DNA of 64,000 bases, taken from Anaeramoeba flamelloides. Taxonomy: Eukaryota > Metamonada > Anaeramoebidae. How positions within the stretch are numbered: the first letter of the stretch is position 1; each line of letters opens with the position of its first letter. Below are positions 1 to 11,809 of the stretch, piece by piece. The DNA is taken from NCBI GenBank assembly GCA_027625915.1, contig JANTQA010000048.1:4030001-4094000 (forward strand), in the 5' to 3' direction. The notes below the pieces were generated by a model. That model saw only the letters and a program-made list of their open reading frames with translations, did not search any database and was not told the origin of the DNA. The translations under genes were made by a program, and so were the position numbers.

Positions 1-2
1 AC

Positions 3-305
3 AACAGGGGCGAAAAGCAACGGCTAACAAAGGATTTGATTGTCAAGTATGGTTTGAATTCTGGCGAGTATTGGAATGTCATTTCTCAAGACTATATCGC
101 ACAAATGAATTTTGATTCTTCATCTTTATTTGAGCATTTCCCTTTTAAGAATATTATTGAGAACCCTCTTTTGAAAACTTTAGGCAATGACGATAACAAT
201 AAAATACATACAAACAACCATAAAAAAAGAATGATCGCATGTAAGGGGCCAAACGTGCATTCAATATCAAACCTTAATTGGATTTTGAAAAAGAATGCTT
301 TTTAA
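3..305 (+). CDS. 3' end of an unrecognised protein gene (partial)
   Basis: An open frame runs from the window edge to a TAA at 303-305, giving about 100 codons without a start. The readable part begins NRGEKQRLTKDLIVKYG and continues with a mixed polar and aromatic composition (GEYWNVISQDYIAQMNF), ending in a basic, Asn-rich tail. A 100-codon open frame is long for non-coding DNA this AT-rich, and the composition is protein-like rather than poly-F/K, so I take it as the last exon of a gene that starts outside the window. No catalytic motif or domain was recognised and no function is proposed. A second frame stays open over the first 100 bases, so the reading frame at the extreme left edge is not certain. 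Confidence 0.5.
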   Translation, partial: NRGEKQRLTKDLIVKYGLNSGEYWNVISQDYIAQMNFDSSSLFEHFPFKNIIENPLLKTLGNDDNNKIHTNNHKKRMIACKGPNVHSISNLNWILKKNAF

Positions 306-760
306 AAGGCAATGGAATATATTTTTCTTTTTGAATTTTGTGTTTGCCTTTAATAAGTCAATAATTTTTTTTAATGTATTAATCGTTGAATATTTTTTCT
401 GATTTTATTTTCTTATCTATTACACTTTTCCTTTTTATTCTTTAGATATGTATATATGTGTATACGTATATGTGTGTGTGTGTGTGAATAATTTTAATGT
501 ATTTGATTAAATACAGGGAAATTATGGATGTTATTTTTTAAAAAAGTAATTATTTTAAAATGTAATTATCAATAAAAGAAATTCATAAATTTTTTTTTTT
601 TGAGAAAAAGATTATGAAACTTGATTATCTGTTTATTTAATTTTTGTATAATAAAAATTTAATATAAATCTCAGGATCCTTTTAGAGTCACAGAATCTAT
701 GGGTGTGCTCTTTTCCGATCTTTATTTGGTAAGAATTTACAATAATATTACAATATAAAC

Positions 761-1293
761 TAAACTATTTTTGAGTCAAAGGGGCCCAGTTGTAATGGAT
801 ATAATACATGTGTTTAAAGGGTTTGCATAGATATTAGAAGAAAAATTTTATTTTGGAAATTTTCAAAATTGAAATCATTTTTTCACATTTTTGCACATTT
901 TTTATTTTTTTTTTTTGAAAACTTATTCAGTTCAAAAAATTTTTTGTTGCACGATCAATAGCCACTTGGTAAAGACGTATTATTCTAATGTTACAGTAAC
1001 ACATGAAAATAATCTTAGAGAAATAATATTTATTTCTATTGAGAGTTTATTTAATGATTGATCTTTGATATCAAAATGGACATTATTGTTGTTTTTCTCA
1101 ATGGGAGGAACTAAAAATATTATTTTTTCATTTTTAAGAAAAGTTATTGATTAATTAGTTTTCATTCAGACATATATCAACAATTCTTTGATGTCTATTA
1201 TTCTGTTTATTTCTTATTTGTTCTTCAAAGGTCAATTATATACAATTGATATTTGAAAAAAAAGTTGTGCCACTTTGACTGGAACAGAGTTTA
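761..1293. mobile_element. Inverted-terminal-repeat element, family D copy 1
   Basis: The left end reads TAAACTATTTTTGAGTCAAA, and the right end, reverse-complemented, reads TAAACTCTGTTCCAGTCAAA. Related copies lie at 41718-43280 and 51807-52362, with the same internal order of blocks (a GAAATTGAAATCATTTTTT block, a CACTTGGTAAA block, a TTTCTCAATGGG block and an ATATATCAACAATTCTT block). No coding capacity was recognised. The TAAACT ends resemble those of the Tc1/mariner-like element at 2431-3501, so this is probably a non-autonomous relative. Ends are placed from the inverted repeat and may be off by a few bases. Confidence 0.6.
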
Positions 1294-1821
1294 TAATAAA
1301 AAAAAAAAAAAATTGTTTATAAAACAAATACAAAGAATTTTTTGAAAAGCCCTTTTATACCCTTCTGAATCTCTACGTCATTTTCAATCGGGTTAAAAAA
1401 AGAAAAAAGGAAGAAGAAAAAAAGATAAACTTTTAAATATTTTCTCAAGGTATCTAAATTTGGGTAAAAGATATCAAAAAAGAGACCACATGCATTAATA
1501 GAGTTTAACAAATAATGTTAGTTTAGATTCAGTTTTCATTAAATATGTATTAATATGTATTAATATATATATAATATGTTAAGAAAGAATAAATAAGTTT
1601 ATTTATTTGATTAAGGTATTTCAAAGTGCATTATTTTTTTTTAAAATTTCAAATAATATTTTCTTTGGGAGTGTTTCTATTTGTAAATAAATTGTTTATA
1701 ATTGAGAAGAATATTAACTACTAATTTTGCTCAAATCCTAGTTTTTATTTCAAAATATATCCATCAAAATATTTTCAAATAAAGAAAGAAAAAAACTCAG
1801 ACTTCTTTTAGAAAAAAAATA

Positions 1822-2132
1822 CAGTCCTGTGCCATTTTATGGCACAGGAAAAATCAACATATAAGGCACAAAATTTTGTTCACTTTAAGGCACAAATTTT
1901 TGATTTGAGGCACTTTCCCAATTTCAAGATATAATTTCACAGAATGATTAAAGAGTTAGTTTGAGTGTTTTCTTCAATATATCTATATATCGAATATTAA
2001 ATTATGAGTAATCTTGGAAATTTGCACATAAAAATTGTGACTTATTTTGACCACTTTGATTTTGTGTCTTAATGGGATTTTTTTGTGCCTTGTATGTTGA
2101 TTTTTTCTGTGCCTTAATAGAGCACGGGGCTG
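1822..2132. mobile_element. MITE with GGCACA subterminal repeats, long copy
   Basis: The left end CAGTCCTGTGCC and the inverted right end CAGCCCCGTGCT are flanked by TA at 1820-1821 and 2133-2134. Both arms carry repeated GGCACA boxes and a shared AAAATCAACATA block, so the arms pair over about 90 bases. This is the longest and most divergent member of a family whose other copies are about 196 bp (3550, 16822, 18401). It has no coding capacity. A TA target duplication points to a Tc1/mariner-type transposase acting in trans. Confidence 0.75.
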
Positions 2133-2430
2133 TATTAGGGACTAATTTTAATAAAAATAAGCAATATTTTATGAATATAAACTGTATTTTAAATTACAAC
2201 AAGGGGTATAAAATTTCCTTCAATGTGAAATTATATCAATATTTAAATTCTTTTCTAAAAAATTTTTTTCTGATCAAAAAGAGAAAGAATATAAAGTCCA
2301 ATTTACATACTTAGAAAATCCACATAAAAGTGTTATCGTAAAATATTATTATTTAATTAAAGTGACTTCTTATAAGAGCCAAATTAGATTATTATTTATA
2401 ATAAATTAAAGGTAATATAAATTATATATA

Positions 2431-3501
2431 TAAACTCAATTCCAAAAATTGGGGCACACCTTCAAAATCAATTTAATTCCAAGAAAAGGGGTATTTGACT
2501 CTTAAATAGAAACATTAGATATTAACAATCAAAGTAAATAATTTTAAAGTTAATTATCTATCATTTTTTTTCATTATTTTTTGATTTTTGATTTTCAATA
2601 TTTTTTTTGATTTTTTTTGTATTCTTTTTTTTCAAATAAAAAAAAATTTTTCTTTTTTTTTCAAAACTTTTCAAAAATCTCAAAATCACTTTAAAATGAA
2701 ATTTAAAAGTTTTCATTCTGATCACAAAAAAAAATTTTTTTTTTCTCTCAAAAAGAAAAAAGATTCTTTTTTTATCGAGAAAAAATTTTTTTGAAAAAAA
2801 ATCATGATATGGTGTGCTAGTACACATGGGATACAAACAGACCTTATTATTATTAATGAAAGTGTGAATACTGAATCTATTATTAATGATATTATCAAAA
2901 AAATCAAAGGAAATTCAACTCGCTAATTCAGAATATAGTGGGTTGAAAGGGATTTTCCAAAAGGATGGAGCTTGTCCACATATCTCAAAAAAAAAACTCA
3001 ACTTACTTAAATCGGGGATGTAATGTTCTGGACCCTTGACCCCCATTCCACAAATTTAAATCCAATTGGTAATTTATGGATAATTATGGACACTAAACTG
3101 AAAAATTGTAACCAAAAAACGAAGAAGAATTTTTAAAATTTTCACTAATGTATGAAATACTTTGAGTTGGGAAACCTAAGATAATTAGTAAACTCTATAT
3201 TTAAAACGATAGATTTAGTTATCAAAAGACAAGCTGAATCTATTAATAGTTTTTATTAATTTTTCTTTCAATAAAAATGGATTTTTTGGTAACCGTGTTC
3301 CAAAAATAGGGGCACACTTTTTTTTATTTTTTCTTTTTTATTTTTCGAATTGAATTTTAAATTTACTATAAAATATATAAATAGTATTAATTAAATATTT
3401 TCGGGTCTTTTATTATTTCAATGTTCAAGTATCATGTATTTTGGAGTATATTTTTATTAATGTAATTTATTTTTGTGTCCCATTTTTTGGAATTGAGTTT
3501 A
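2431..3501 (+). mobile_element. Degenerate Tc1/mariner transposon with transposase relic
   Basis: The ends are TAAACTCAATTCCAAAAATT on the left and, reverse-complemented, TAAACTCAATTCCAAAAAAT on the right. Within it, 2955-3135 on the plus strand still reads as the C-terminal half of a DD34E transposase in two frames: FQKDGACPHISKKKLNLL, then after one frame change DVMFWTLDP and NLNPIGNLW. Family knowledge: Tc1 transposases have FQQDNA...H and NPIENLW at these places, with 34 residues between the second Asp and the Glu. Here the spacing is kept but the Glu is Gly, and the frame is broken, so it cannot make active enzyme. The N-terminal half is not readable. This copy ties the TAAACT-ended elements of the window to Tc1/mariner. 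Confidence 0.75.
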
Positions 3502-3549
3502 TTTGAATTAGGATATTAAAATTATAATTAAATGGAAAATATTTTACTA

Positions 3550-3746
3550 CAGTCTGTTTCACTTTTGAGGCACAAACTTTCAACGAAATTTAAGGCACAA
3601 AAAAAATCTCAAATTAAAGCACAAAATTCAGATTCTAGTAAAATAATTTGTAAAAAAAAAAAATTCTAAATTTTATGCCTTAATTTGAGATTTTTTTGTG
3701 CCTTAAATTTCATTGAAAGTTTGTGCCTTAAAAGTGAAACCGACTA
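3550..3746. mobile_element. Palindromic MITE, GGCACA family, copy 2
   Basis: A nearly complete palindrome: the left half (CAGTCTGTTTCACTTTTGAG...) and the inverted right half agree over about 85 bases, with GGCACAAA boxes at the same places. TA flanks both ends (3548-3549 and 3747-3748). Length 197, matching the copies at 16822 and 18401. A transcript would fold into one long hairpin. No open reading frame. Confidence 0.8.
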
Positions 3747-4339
3747 TATAAATTTATTCTATTCTTGGGAAAATATTCTATTTTTCTCTTTTTTTTCTGG
3801 TGTCTTCTTTTCTGTGGACTTTTTTGCCAGTAAAATGGTACCACAACTCTGCCAAAAATAATATATTATTTTTAAAAAGATTAATGATTGAAATTTTCTG
3901 AGGAAATTATATTTTAAAAAATATAAATTGTGATTTCCATCATACCATTATAGTTAAAAAAACAACTGATTATAATGATCTCCCAAAAAAATATCAATTT
4001 TTTAAGGCTAATAAATCAAAAAAAAAAATTCAATTGAAAAAGTAAAAAAATCTAATAAATTTAATCATATTTTTCAATCTTTACTTCAAAAATGTGAATG
4101 GTGGTCATATTTAAAAAATATTGATCTATTTTATATATGTTTCATTTTTTGAGTACTTAATTTACAATTTTTCTTGAAAATATATAAAAATCTTTTTTTA
4201 AACTTGGTCTAAATTATAGATTTATTTAAATATAATAAAAAAAGTTTTTTCTAATTTTTCTCATTTTTTTTTTTTTTTTTATTTTCATCAAAAATCTCAC
4301 AGTTTAAAAACTAGGGTAAAAAAGAAATACTAATAATTA

Positions 4340-5110
4340 AAATTGAAATTAAAAAATTATTAAGTTAGTAAAAATAAATATAAATTTGGGCTCGTAGTGG
4401 CCTATCCATCTGGTAATCTCTAAGTTTATATCATATGTATTATTATTATTGTTGTTGTTGTTGTTGTTGTTTTATTTTTCAATTAAAGAGAATTGAGTAA
4501 AATTTTTGATTTTTCTCCAATCTAATAAATTCAAAAACATTAACAATGTTGGAATACCAATCATTTATCACAGAATATGAATTTTTCATTCATAATTGAT
4601 AATCAGATTCTGGGTTTTTAAAACGCATGTGAATTATGGGTATGTCTCTATGTTGACGTGTTATGTCTAGTAACTGGTGGTTTTTTTTTTTTTTTTTTGT
4701 AATTTCGAAAATCTATTAATATTCGTAATAAATCGGAAACAAAAGAAAACCTAGCAGATGTTTTCCATAATTAATAAGAATTTATAAAATCAAAGATTTA
4801 ACTTAATTTTTTTAAATTCTTGAAAACCGAACTGGTTTTTTTTTTAATTCAAAAAATAAAATGAAACATTTGAAATTTTCTTTTAATTTCTAAAATTCAC
4901 AAAACCTAATTGTATTTTTCCAGAATCCTAAAAAAAAACAAAAAATATCATAATTTAAAATATTTTTAAATATTTTTTCAAATTCTAAAAATCGACAAAC
5001 AATAGTGGGTGGATTTTTAATTTGGTCATCTATATGATATTATTATTATTTTTCCACTTCTATTATTTTTATTTTGATAAAATTTTATCTATTTTCTCTC
5101 AATAAATAAA
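4340..5110 (+). repeat. LINE-like debris related to 42241-43096
   Basis: Blocks here match the LINE copy at 42241-43096 in the same order: a GTAAAAATAAATATAAATTTGGG block, then GGAATACCAATCATTTATCAC, then a TTGATAAT block. It also holds a short ATT/GTT microsatellite at about 4438-4471 and many A and T runs. No readable protein remains. I regard it as an old, truncated copy of the same non-LTR retrotransposon 3' region; the ends are approximate. Confidence 0.4.
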
Positions 5111-5909
5111 TAACTTTTTCACTTTTTTTCAAAAAAAAAAACCGAATTATAATTTTTTGACAATTATTTTTTTAGTGTTAAAAAAATCAAAATTTATTTT
5201 AAAAAAATAATATATTTCAAATTACTCCAAAAAGATTATTTCTATATTTTTTCTTCTTTTGTTCTAAGAAAGTATTTACAAGTTAATTCTTTTAATTCAA
5301 CTTTTATAAAAATGAAGTGAAATATTATTTTTAATATTTATTTCGAAAAAAATATTAAAAAACATCTAAAAAATTATTCAATATTTCTCAGATCTACATC
5401 GCTTTATAATTTTGATAATATTAGAAAAAATCTTGAACTTTTATTTCAGATTTCAAAACCGTCATGGTAATTTTTAATGATGTTAATTCAAATTTGACTT
5501 GATACTCCATATTCTGACTTAAGGGGTGTATACTAGTCATAATGGTACAAAGTTTCATACATGTTGTTCTTGTTTGAAATATATATCAGTGCTCTAAAGT
5601 TCATATACTTTAAAAAATTCTATAAAAAAAAAAAATTAAAGATTTTTAATTTTACAAAAACTCCCAATTTAAAATGAAAGGGGGGAAATTAAATAAAAAT
5701 AAAAAAAAAGAATATTCAAAAATACTTTTGAGAATTTTGTTTCTCTTTGTTGGAATAAAAAAACAAAAAAGTAAAAAAATCCAAAAAATGAAAAAACACA
5801 AGTCGTAATTTCTCAAAAAACCAATCCCATCTTCCAAATTCCATAAATAAAAATATTTTGCTTAACTTAATCTTTTTGGAATTAATGTAAATATATTCGA
5901 AAACTGGCA

Positions 5910-6085
5910 GTGGGGTTTTGAGAACAAAAAACTTTGAAATTCTTATTTTTTTAAAAGTTCGATGTTTATTATGAAAAATCCATGGCTCTGATCCAGACAA
6001 ACAAACTAATTTTTCATTGATCCTGAAGGATGAAATTGTTTGGAAAAAGAATTCACCAAAAGCCTTCTCTCTTAAAATGGGTGAG
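5910..6085 (+). repeat. Dispersed repeat of unknown class (partner near 43905-44020)
   Basis: The stretch around TTATTATGAAAAATCCATGG, followed by CAAACAAACTAAT, recurs in diverged form near 43905-44020, and the GAGAACAAAAAACTTTGAAAT block recurs near 34830. A long minus-strand open frame crosses it but shows no recognised domain and a repeat-like composition, so I do not call it a gene. Ends are uncertain. Confidence 0.35.
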
Positions 6086-6378
6086 AATAAAAAACATGAA
6101 AGGTTCTTAATTACACACCAATCCAAAATATTCAAATTTCGTAAATTTTTTTGTTTTTTACAAGTTTCAATTTTCAAAAACAAAATTAATCAAGTTATTT
6201 AGATACTACTGGGAGAACGTTTGTAAATGAGAAGATTTAATCTTAATTTTGAACATAATTCCTAAGTATTCTCAACTATTTGATCTTTTCATCCTTTATT
6301 TTTCTATTTTCTGGGTGGTTGTTTTGTTTTATTCCTTTAACAATTCTTTTTGTTGATGAAAAATAAAACTAAAACAGC

Positions 6379-6410
<32 letters not shown>

Positions 6411-6580
6411 ACAAAAGGATTAGCCAAACAACACAAAAGAAAATTTCAAAAGATTCTTTTTAATTGTTCTTTGTTTTTTTTATTGTTTTTTTTTTATCAA
6501 TGATAGTGGTGATTCTTATTGATAGATCTTTAACAATACCGAAAATAATCTAAGGTTTATTGAATAAAATAATTAAATTA

Positions 6581-7217
6581 TTAGAAACCAATCTTATCTG
6601 CAATTTCCATTGCATCATCGTTTTTTGATAATCTAACAAAAGCTTTTTTGTTTCCATCAGGTCTTTTAAAGTAAAAATAATGTTAATTATGGTTTGGTGA
6701 AAAAAAAAATATAGGAATGAAAAAGAAGGGTATTGAATAAAGATTGATTTGGTTCGTTTGTTTTAAAGTTACTTTATTAAAAAAAAAAAACAAAACAAAA
6801 AAAAAAAATAAATAAAAAAAAAAAAAATAATAATTACCTAATGAGAGTATTGACTTTGATTGGTGTAACATTATACATTTTTTTAACTGCGTCTGCGATT
6901 TGATATTTGTTAGCTCTAATGTCAACAATAAAAACCAAAGTATTGTGATCTTCAATTTGTTTCATTGTGGATTCAGTATTATGAGGGAATTTTAAAATGG
7001 AATAGTGATCCAATCTGGGTAAACGGGATTGTGCCTTTCTTGGGTATTCTGGGTTTTTGGCAAGTTTCATTGTGTTTGGTCTTCGGAATCTAATTCCTGT
7101 TTTGATTTTTCTTACGTGTTTGTATTTTCCTCTCTTGACAACACGAGAGGTCTTTTGTGCTGTTTGGTTTCCTCCCTTTTTTACTTGTTTTTTGTTTTGT
7201 TTTGCTTTGTTGCTCAT
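6581..7217 (-). CDS. RPL23A: 60S ribosomal protein uL23 (L23a)
   Basis: Protein of the large ribosomal subunit that binds 25S rRNA near the polypeptide exit tunnel. There are two coding exons, 7217-6838 and 6662-6581, joined across a 175-nt intron (donor GTAATTATT, acceptor TTTAAAAG) that splits an Arg codon as AG/A. The product is 153 residues against about 156 in animals. The N-terminus is the usual Lys-rich extension; the conserved core includes [17 protein letters not shown], the [10 protein letters not shown] motif and [20 protein letters not shown]; the second exon supplies [20 protein letters not shown] and ends DKIGF. The start is the first ATG and fits the family. A 94-nt intron in the 5' leader is likely (7327-7234, donor GTAATAAT, acceptor TTTTAG). 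The gene is transcribed away from eL14. Identification is secure. Confidence 0.95.
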
Positions 7218-7327
7218 TTAATTAAAAAAAAATCTAAAAGAGGAATGAAAAAAAAAAAAAAAAAAATAAAATAAAAAGCAAAATTCATAGAAAAAAAAGA
7301 AAAAATTTAAAAAAGAAAAATTATTAC

Positions 7328-7819
7328 CTAAATTAAAGAATAAATTACAAAAAAATGATAAAACAAGAGATAAAAGAAAGGCCATTAAACACCAAAATAG
7401 TTGATGACACACTTTTCTAAAATACTGTCCTCCAAATTAGTCACTTCTTTTTTTGAACAAAAACTCTATCCTTAAACTTTTGAAATTTTCAAAGCTTATG
7501 AAAAATAAATTAAAAAAAACGTTCCAAGATCAATAGACACCGAAAATTTAAAGTCTTTAAAATATTAAGGTGATATTTCTATTTTTAATTTCCTCTTTTA
7601 GATGTAGGTTATTTAATGATTTCAAGATTTCTTCTTTTTATGTTTTTTTGAATTGGAATTCTAAAGAAAGCTAAAAGAAAATGTTATTTCTATAATTTAG
7701 AGATTAACAGGAAATCATGTACGTTTGTGTTCATGTTTATTTACTTGGATCCTGATTTGATAGATCCAGATTTTCTGAAAGAAATCCAATCATTTTTTAA
7801 ATAAACTAGAATTTTAAAA
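7328..7819. promoter_or_regulatory. Divergent promoter region between uL23 and eL14
   Basis: About 490 bases separate the probable first leader exon of uL23 (minus) from the start codon of eL14 (plus). The segment is less dominated by A/T runs than the surrounding repeats. I see no TATA-like box or shared motif I can defend. The head-to-head arrangement of two large-subunit proteins suggests shared control, which is inference. Confidence 0.4.
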
Positions 7820-8509
7820 ATGTCCTTTTTTGGAAGATTTGTAGAAGCAGGAAGAATTGTTCTCATTACTTTTGGTAAATATGCCGATAAAATTGCAGTC
7901 ATTGTTGATATTTTGGATCAAAATAGAGTAACTTTTATCTTTTTTTCTATTGTTAGCTCTTTTTCTTATGAATTGGTTTTATTGATTTGGTGTCGTCTGC
8001 TTTTTGAATTTGTTATCTTTCACCTTTTAAAAAACAATAAATAAAAAAAGGTTTTAATTGATGGCCCATCAACAATTAATGGAATCCCAAGACATGTTAT
8101 TTCTTTGAAATGGGTCTCTTTAACTAATTTCAAAATTGATATCACAAGAGGTGCTAAACTTGATGTTGTTGAAAAAAAATTCAAAGAAGAAAAAATTGAA
8201 GAACAATGGAGCACAACATCCCTTGCCAAAAAATTAAAATTAAAAGACATGAGAGCAAAAATGACAGACTTTGATCGTTTCAAACTTGGCTTTGCTAAAT
8301 CCAAGGTTTGTGATCTTTTATTATTTTTTATTTTTTTTTTGAATCAAAGTTTTGTTTTTTTTTTATTTTCTTATTGCTTTAATTTTTCTTTTTGTTTTTT
8401 TTTTTTGTCTTTTTTTTGTCAATGTAACAACAACAAAATTTTTGAATTCTTATAGAGAAAAGCAATTCTTGGAGCAGAAATTAAAAGGCTCATGAAAGAA
8501 AAAAAGTAA
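7820..8509 (+). CDS. RPL14: 60S ribosomal protein eL14
   Basis: Eukaryote-specific large-subunit protein. Three exons: 7820-7927, 8051-8305 and 8456-8509, all junctions in phase 0 (donors GTAACT and GTTTGTG, acceptors AAAAAAAG and TTATAG; introns 123 and 150 nt). The product is 138 residues. Exon 1 gives the SH3-like start (RFVEAGRIVLITFGKYADK, then VDILDQNR); exon 2 opens VLIDGPSINGIPR, as in animal L14 (VDGP), and includes the family motif RAKMTDFDRFKLGFAKSK; exon 3 gives RKAILGAEIKRLMKEKK. It lacks the Ala/Lys-rich tail of vertebrate L14, as do most protist forms. The first intron carries an in-frame stop shortly after its start, so retention would truncate the protein. It is head to head with uL23. 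Identification is secure. Confidence 0.95.
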
Positions 8510-10789
8510 ACTAAACTCACAGCTTACATATTTAATAAACAAAGAACAAAATTTATTTAAATGAAGACACCCCCTGAATAGGATTTGATTTATTTTGTTT
8601 ATTTACAAACCAACAGCCATTTTTTTTGTTTTTGTTTTTCGCTCTGTGTGTTTAACAAATATAAATTGAAATTTTTATTTTTCTTTCTTTTTGAATTAGG
8701 GAGAAAAAATAGATTAAGAACTAAACATCCAACTGTTTTCGTAATTTTTTTAGCTCTACTTTTGTTTTTTTTTCTTTATTTTTTTTTTTTTAACAAATGT
8801 TCTTGAACCAATGAAGAAGAATGAAAAATAACCTTTTTGAAATTTTAACATCATTTCGAAATATTGTTAATTGGGAAACAAAAGGAACAAAATTTTCATT
8901 ACAGCTTTCCAATAGAAAAATTCTTCTTGCAAAATAAAATCATCAAAGTCCTCAATTCTCAAAGTTAAATTAAGAACATTGATTTAAACTGATTTTTTGG
9001 AATTAAATAGTTGAATTTTGGCTTTGATCTCTGAAACAATCTTTTTTTTGAAAAAGGTGAATGAAAATTTTAATCAATTTATTTTTCAACAAATAGTAAA
9101 TACACAAGCCTGTAAAAAGATTATCTAGTATCTGGCGTGACAAATTGTTATTTTGGTTCTTATCTGAGCGATCTTTGACTTTGTATGATTTTTAATAGTC
9201 GATAAAAAAGTAAAATCGTCAAATATTTGTCTTTAAGGGAGTAGTATTTTTTGAAAATAAAATGAAATCTTGTCAAGATCCTTGAAAAACGTTTTTTTTG
9301 TAATTTGTATTTCGACGTATAAAATGGATGAGTTAATCTCATTTAAACAATTTATTAATTTGAGTCACTTTTTTGAAATTCAAAATTTACACGTTTCAAA
9401 TATAAAACAAAAAAAAGTAACCTATTATTTTGTTTAAAAGAATTGAGTAAATTCCTGAAAATGGTAAAACATCATATTTTTCGTTTCATGTTGGAAAATA
9501 TTGATTTGGAAAGCATATTTTTTATTTGGTGTTTCTTTTTCTTTGATTAATATTTCAATTCAAATCTTAACCAATAAAACTAATTGAAGTATAGGCGATT
9601 CACTAAATAAATAAATATTTGGTAAAAGCCTAACAACATTTTATGAATTAAATTGAGATCTATCAAGTAAAAAAATTTTTTTCTTTAATGTTTTGAAAAA
9701 GTTGTTTTCTGATTTTCAAAAAAATGAAAAAAAAATTGACAAATAATTTAAAATTTTGTATAATTTTTTAAACAAATTGTTTGGTCTTATTCACAAGAAT
9801 ACATAAAGCAATTCAAGTCATGTTTGGCAGAAAAAAAAATTGATTTTGAATTTTGAGGATACAATTAACTAATTCCCAAATACCTTTAAGAAAATTTTAT
9901 TTTGAAATATAGAATTTCATCTTAAAACAAAAACAAAATTTCTCAGTAAAATTTTTAAATGGCTTCAAAACTTTATTTATTATAACTACCCTTCTTAAAA
10001 AAATACAATTATTTTTTAATTGGTTTAATATATCATTTTTTTTTTTTTGGTTAACCAAAAGTTTTATCTTAATAAAGAAAAAAAATCTTTATATTAATAT
10101 CACTGGCAACTAAGACTTGTTGTTGGATAAAAATGATTAAAATGACAATAAACGTGTAAAAAATTGTTATAATGCGAGAAATAAAATGAATTTAAAAATT
10201 TTCTTTTTCAGAAAAAAATGGAAAAAAAAATTGATCTCCTAAAATAATTTTCTATACTGGTTTTCTTAATAGATCAGAATTTTTTGACACTTTGTATATA
10301 CAAAATTTGTAAGTAGAGAATACCACCAATAACATATTTTAAAATCTTTCCTGTTGTCGTAGAGGACTGGTCCGTTAATGAAAAATTCATGAAACACAAA
10401 TTAAAGCTACAAAATCGGAAAATGAAATCATAAGAATAAATATTTATAATGATAAAATTTTGTTTTTTTCGAAAGTGCTCATTAAAATAATGTAAAATAA
10501 AAATTACAAGAAACGCAAAAGTCGAATAATTTCAGATATATTACTTATCATGGTTTCATTAATAGGGATTTTTTACAATAAGTTTTGTTTATTTTACGGA
10601 TATATAATAAAAAAAAATAAAAATGATCTTTTTAATGATTTAATAAAGTTTCACTATTCAGTTTTGAGAGAAAATTTTATTTCTAAAATTTTATTTTAAC
10701 TATAGTTTATTCTTTTAAAAGAAGTCTTTGAATAAGGTCGAATTCAATTTAATAATATTTAGTTTGGTTGATCACAAAAACACCATAAC
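8510..10789. other. Non-coding stretch with repeat fragments
   Basis: No gene is supported. Three repeat pieces can be seen. About 8995-9110 resembles 59065-59160 (a TTGAATTTTGGCTTTGATCT block). About 9720-9860 resembles 53700-53860 in opposite orientation (shared TTTGGTCTTATTCACAAGA). About 10200-10375 is the right end of the element type seen whole at 53242-54547, ending GGACTGGTCCGT before TA at 10376-10377. The rest is A/T-run sequence with nothing recognised. Confidence 0.5.
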
Positions 10790-11785
10790 AGAAAAAAACA
10801 TCAAAGAGAAAAAAAGCGAAAGACGATTGTTAATTGTTAACCTTAATAGAATTGAAAATAAAAAAGTTTAAATTAATTAAAAGAAGAAACATATTAATTT
10901 TACAAAATGAGTATTATATTATCATCGATCAAATCAATGAAAACAATTTAAATCCCATTCCAAAAATTTGGACACACCCAAATTCAAAAATGATCAAAAA
11001 AAAAAATTCAATTTATAATATTTTTCCAAACGTAATATAAAACTACATTGAAGTTACCAAATATTAATGTTTTTATAAGTAATCATTTTCATCCAAATAA
11101 AATATAAAAATATAATTTGAAAAAATTAAAATTTGTTGAGTCCAAAATAATGAAACAAGCTGAACAAAAAATTTATTTATAAATTTGTTGAAATTTCACC
11201 TACAATTGTTGATCGATCAAACGATAAGATAACATCAACCAATTGTATGTGATTTTTCATTTTAACAAACTCAACACTGGTCTTCGATCAAACATCGAAA
11301 AAAAAGACCAGATCTAAGTAAACAGATTAGGCAACCGGAAAAAAGGAAATGAAAACAAAAAAAAAAAAGAAACAAAAAATGAAATAGTTTGTAAAATCAA
11401 AATTATTTAAAAATTGAATGTAAAGTGTAGTATTGTTATTATTTCAGCTCTTTAAACTGAACAAAAAATTTTGGAATTTATTTTAGATCTGCTTTTTATG
11501 TTGTGATCTAATTAGTTCATTTCTTGTACTCAAAAATAGTTGAAATTTTTCAACAAAATTTTAATTAATAGATCAATCAACGAAAAAAAACCTTTCCAAA
11601 AGATATTATTATAAAAAACTCTTATTGTGCTTAATCCTACTTTAAACCTTTAATTATTTATTTATTCTTTTATTAATAAATCTTATCTTTCATTTGAATT
11701 TTCACCACTTAATTAAAAATCACGATGAACTTTTTTCACCCATTTCACTTTTTTTCTGTATTTCACTTTTTTTTCCACACATGCG
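10790..11785. repeat. Family A inverted-repeat element, long diverged copy
   Basis: The left part (GTTAACCTTAATAGAATTG, then a TTAATTAAAAGAAGAAAC block) and the right part (a TTCTTTTATTAATAAATCTT block, then ATTTCACTTTTTTTCCACA) match the two ends of family A copies at 31235-31680 and 58545-58943. It is about twice their length, so it either holds an insertion or is a fuller relative. A short open frame at its left edge has no recognised domain. A block with the Tc1-like CCATTCCAAAAATTTGGACA motif lies at about 10955. Confidence 0.4.
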
Positions 11786-11809
11786 CAATAACTGATTTCT
11801 TATTGTTCC

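Noticed and set aside
5716-6183. 155-codon minus-strand open frame
   Set aside because: Composition is Phe/Lys/Leu-rich with no domain, and part of the DNA recurs as a diverged dispersed repeat; no splice or homology evidence supports a gene.
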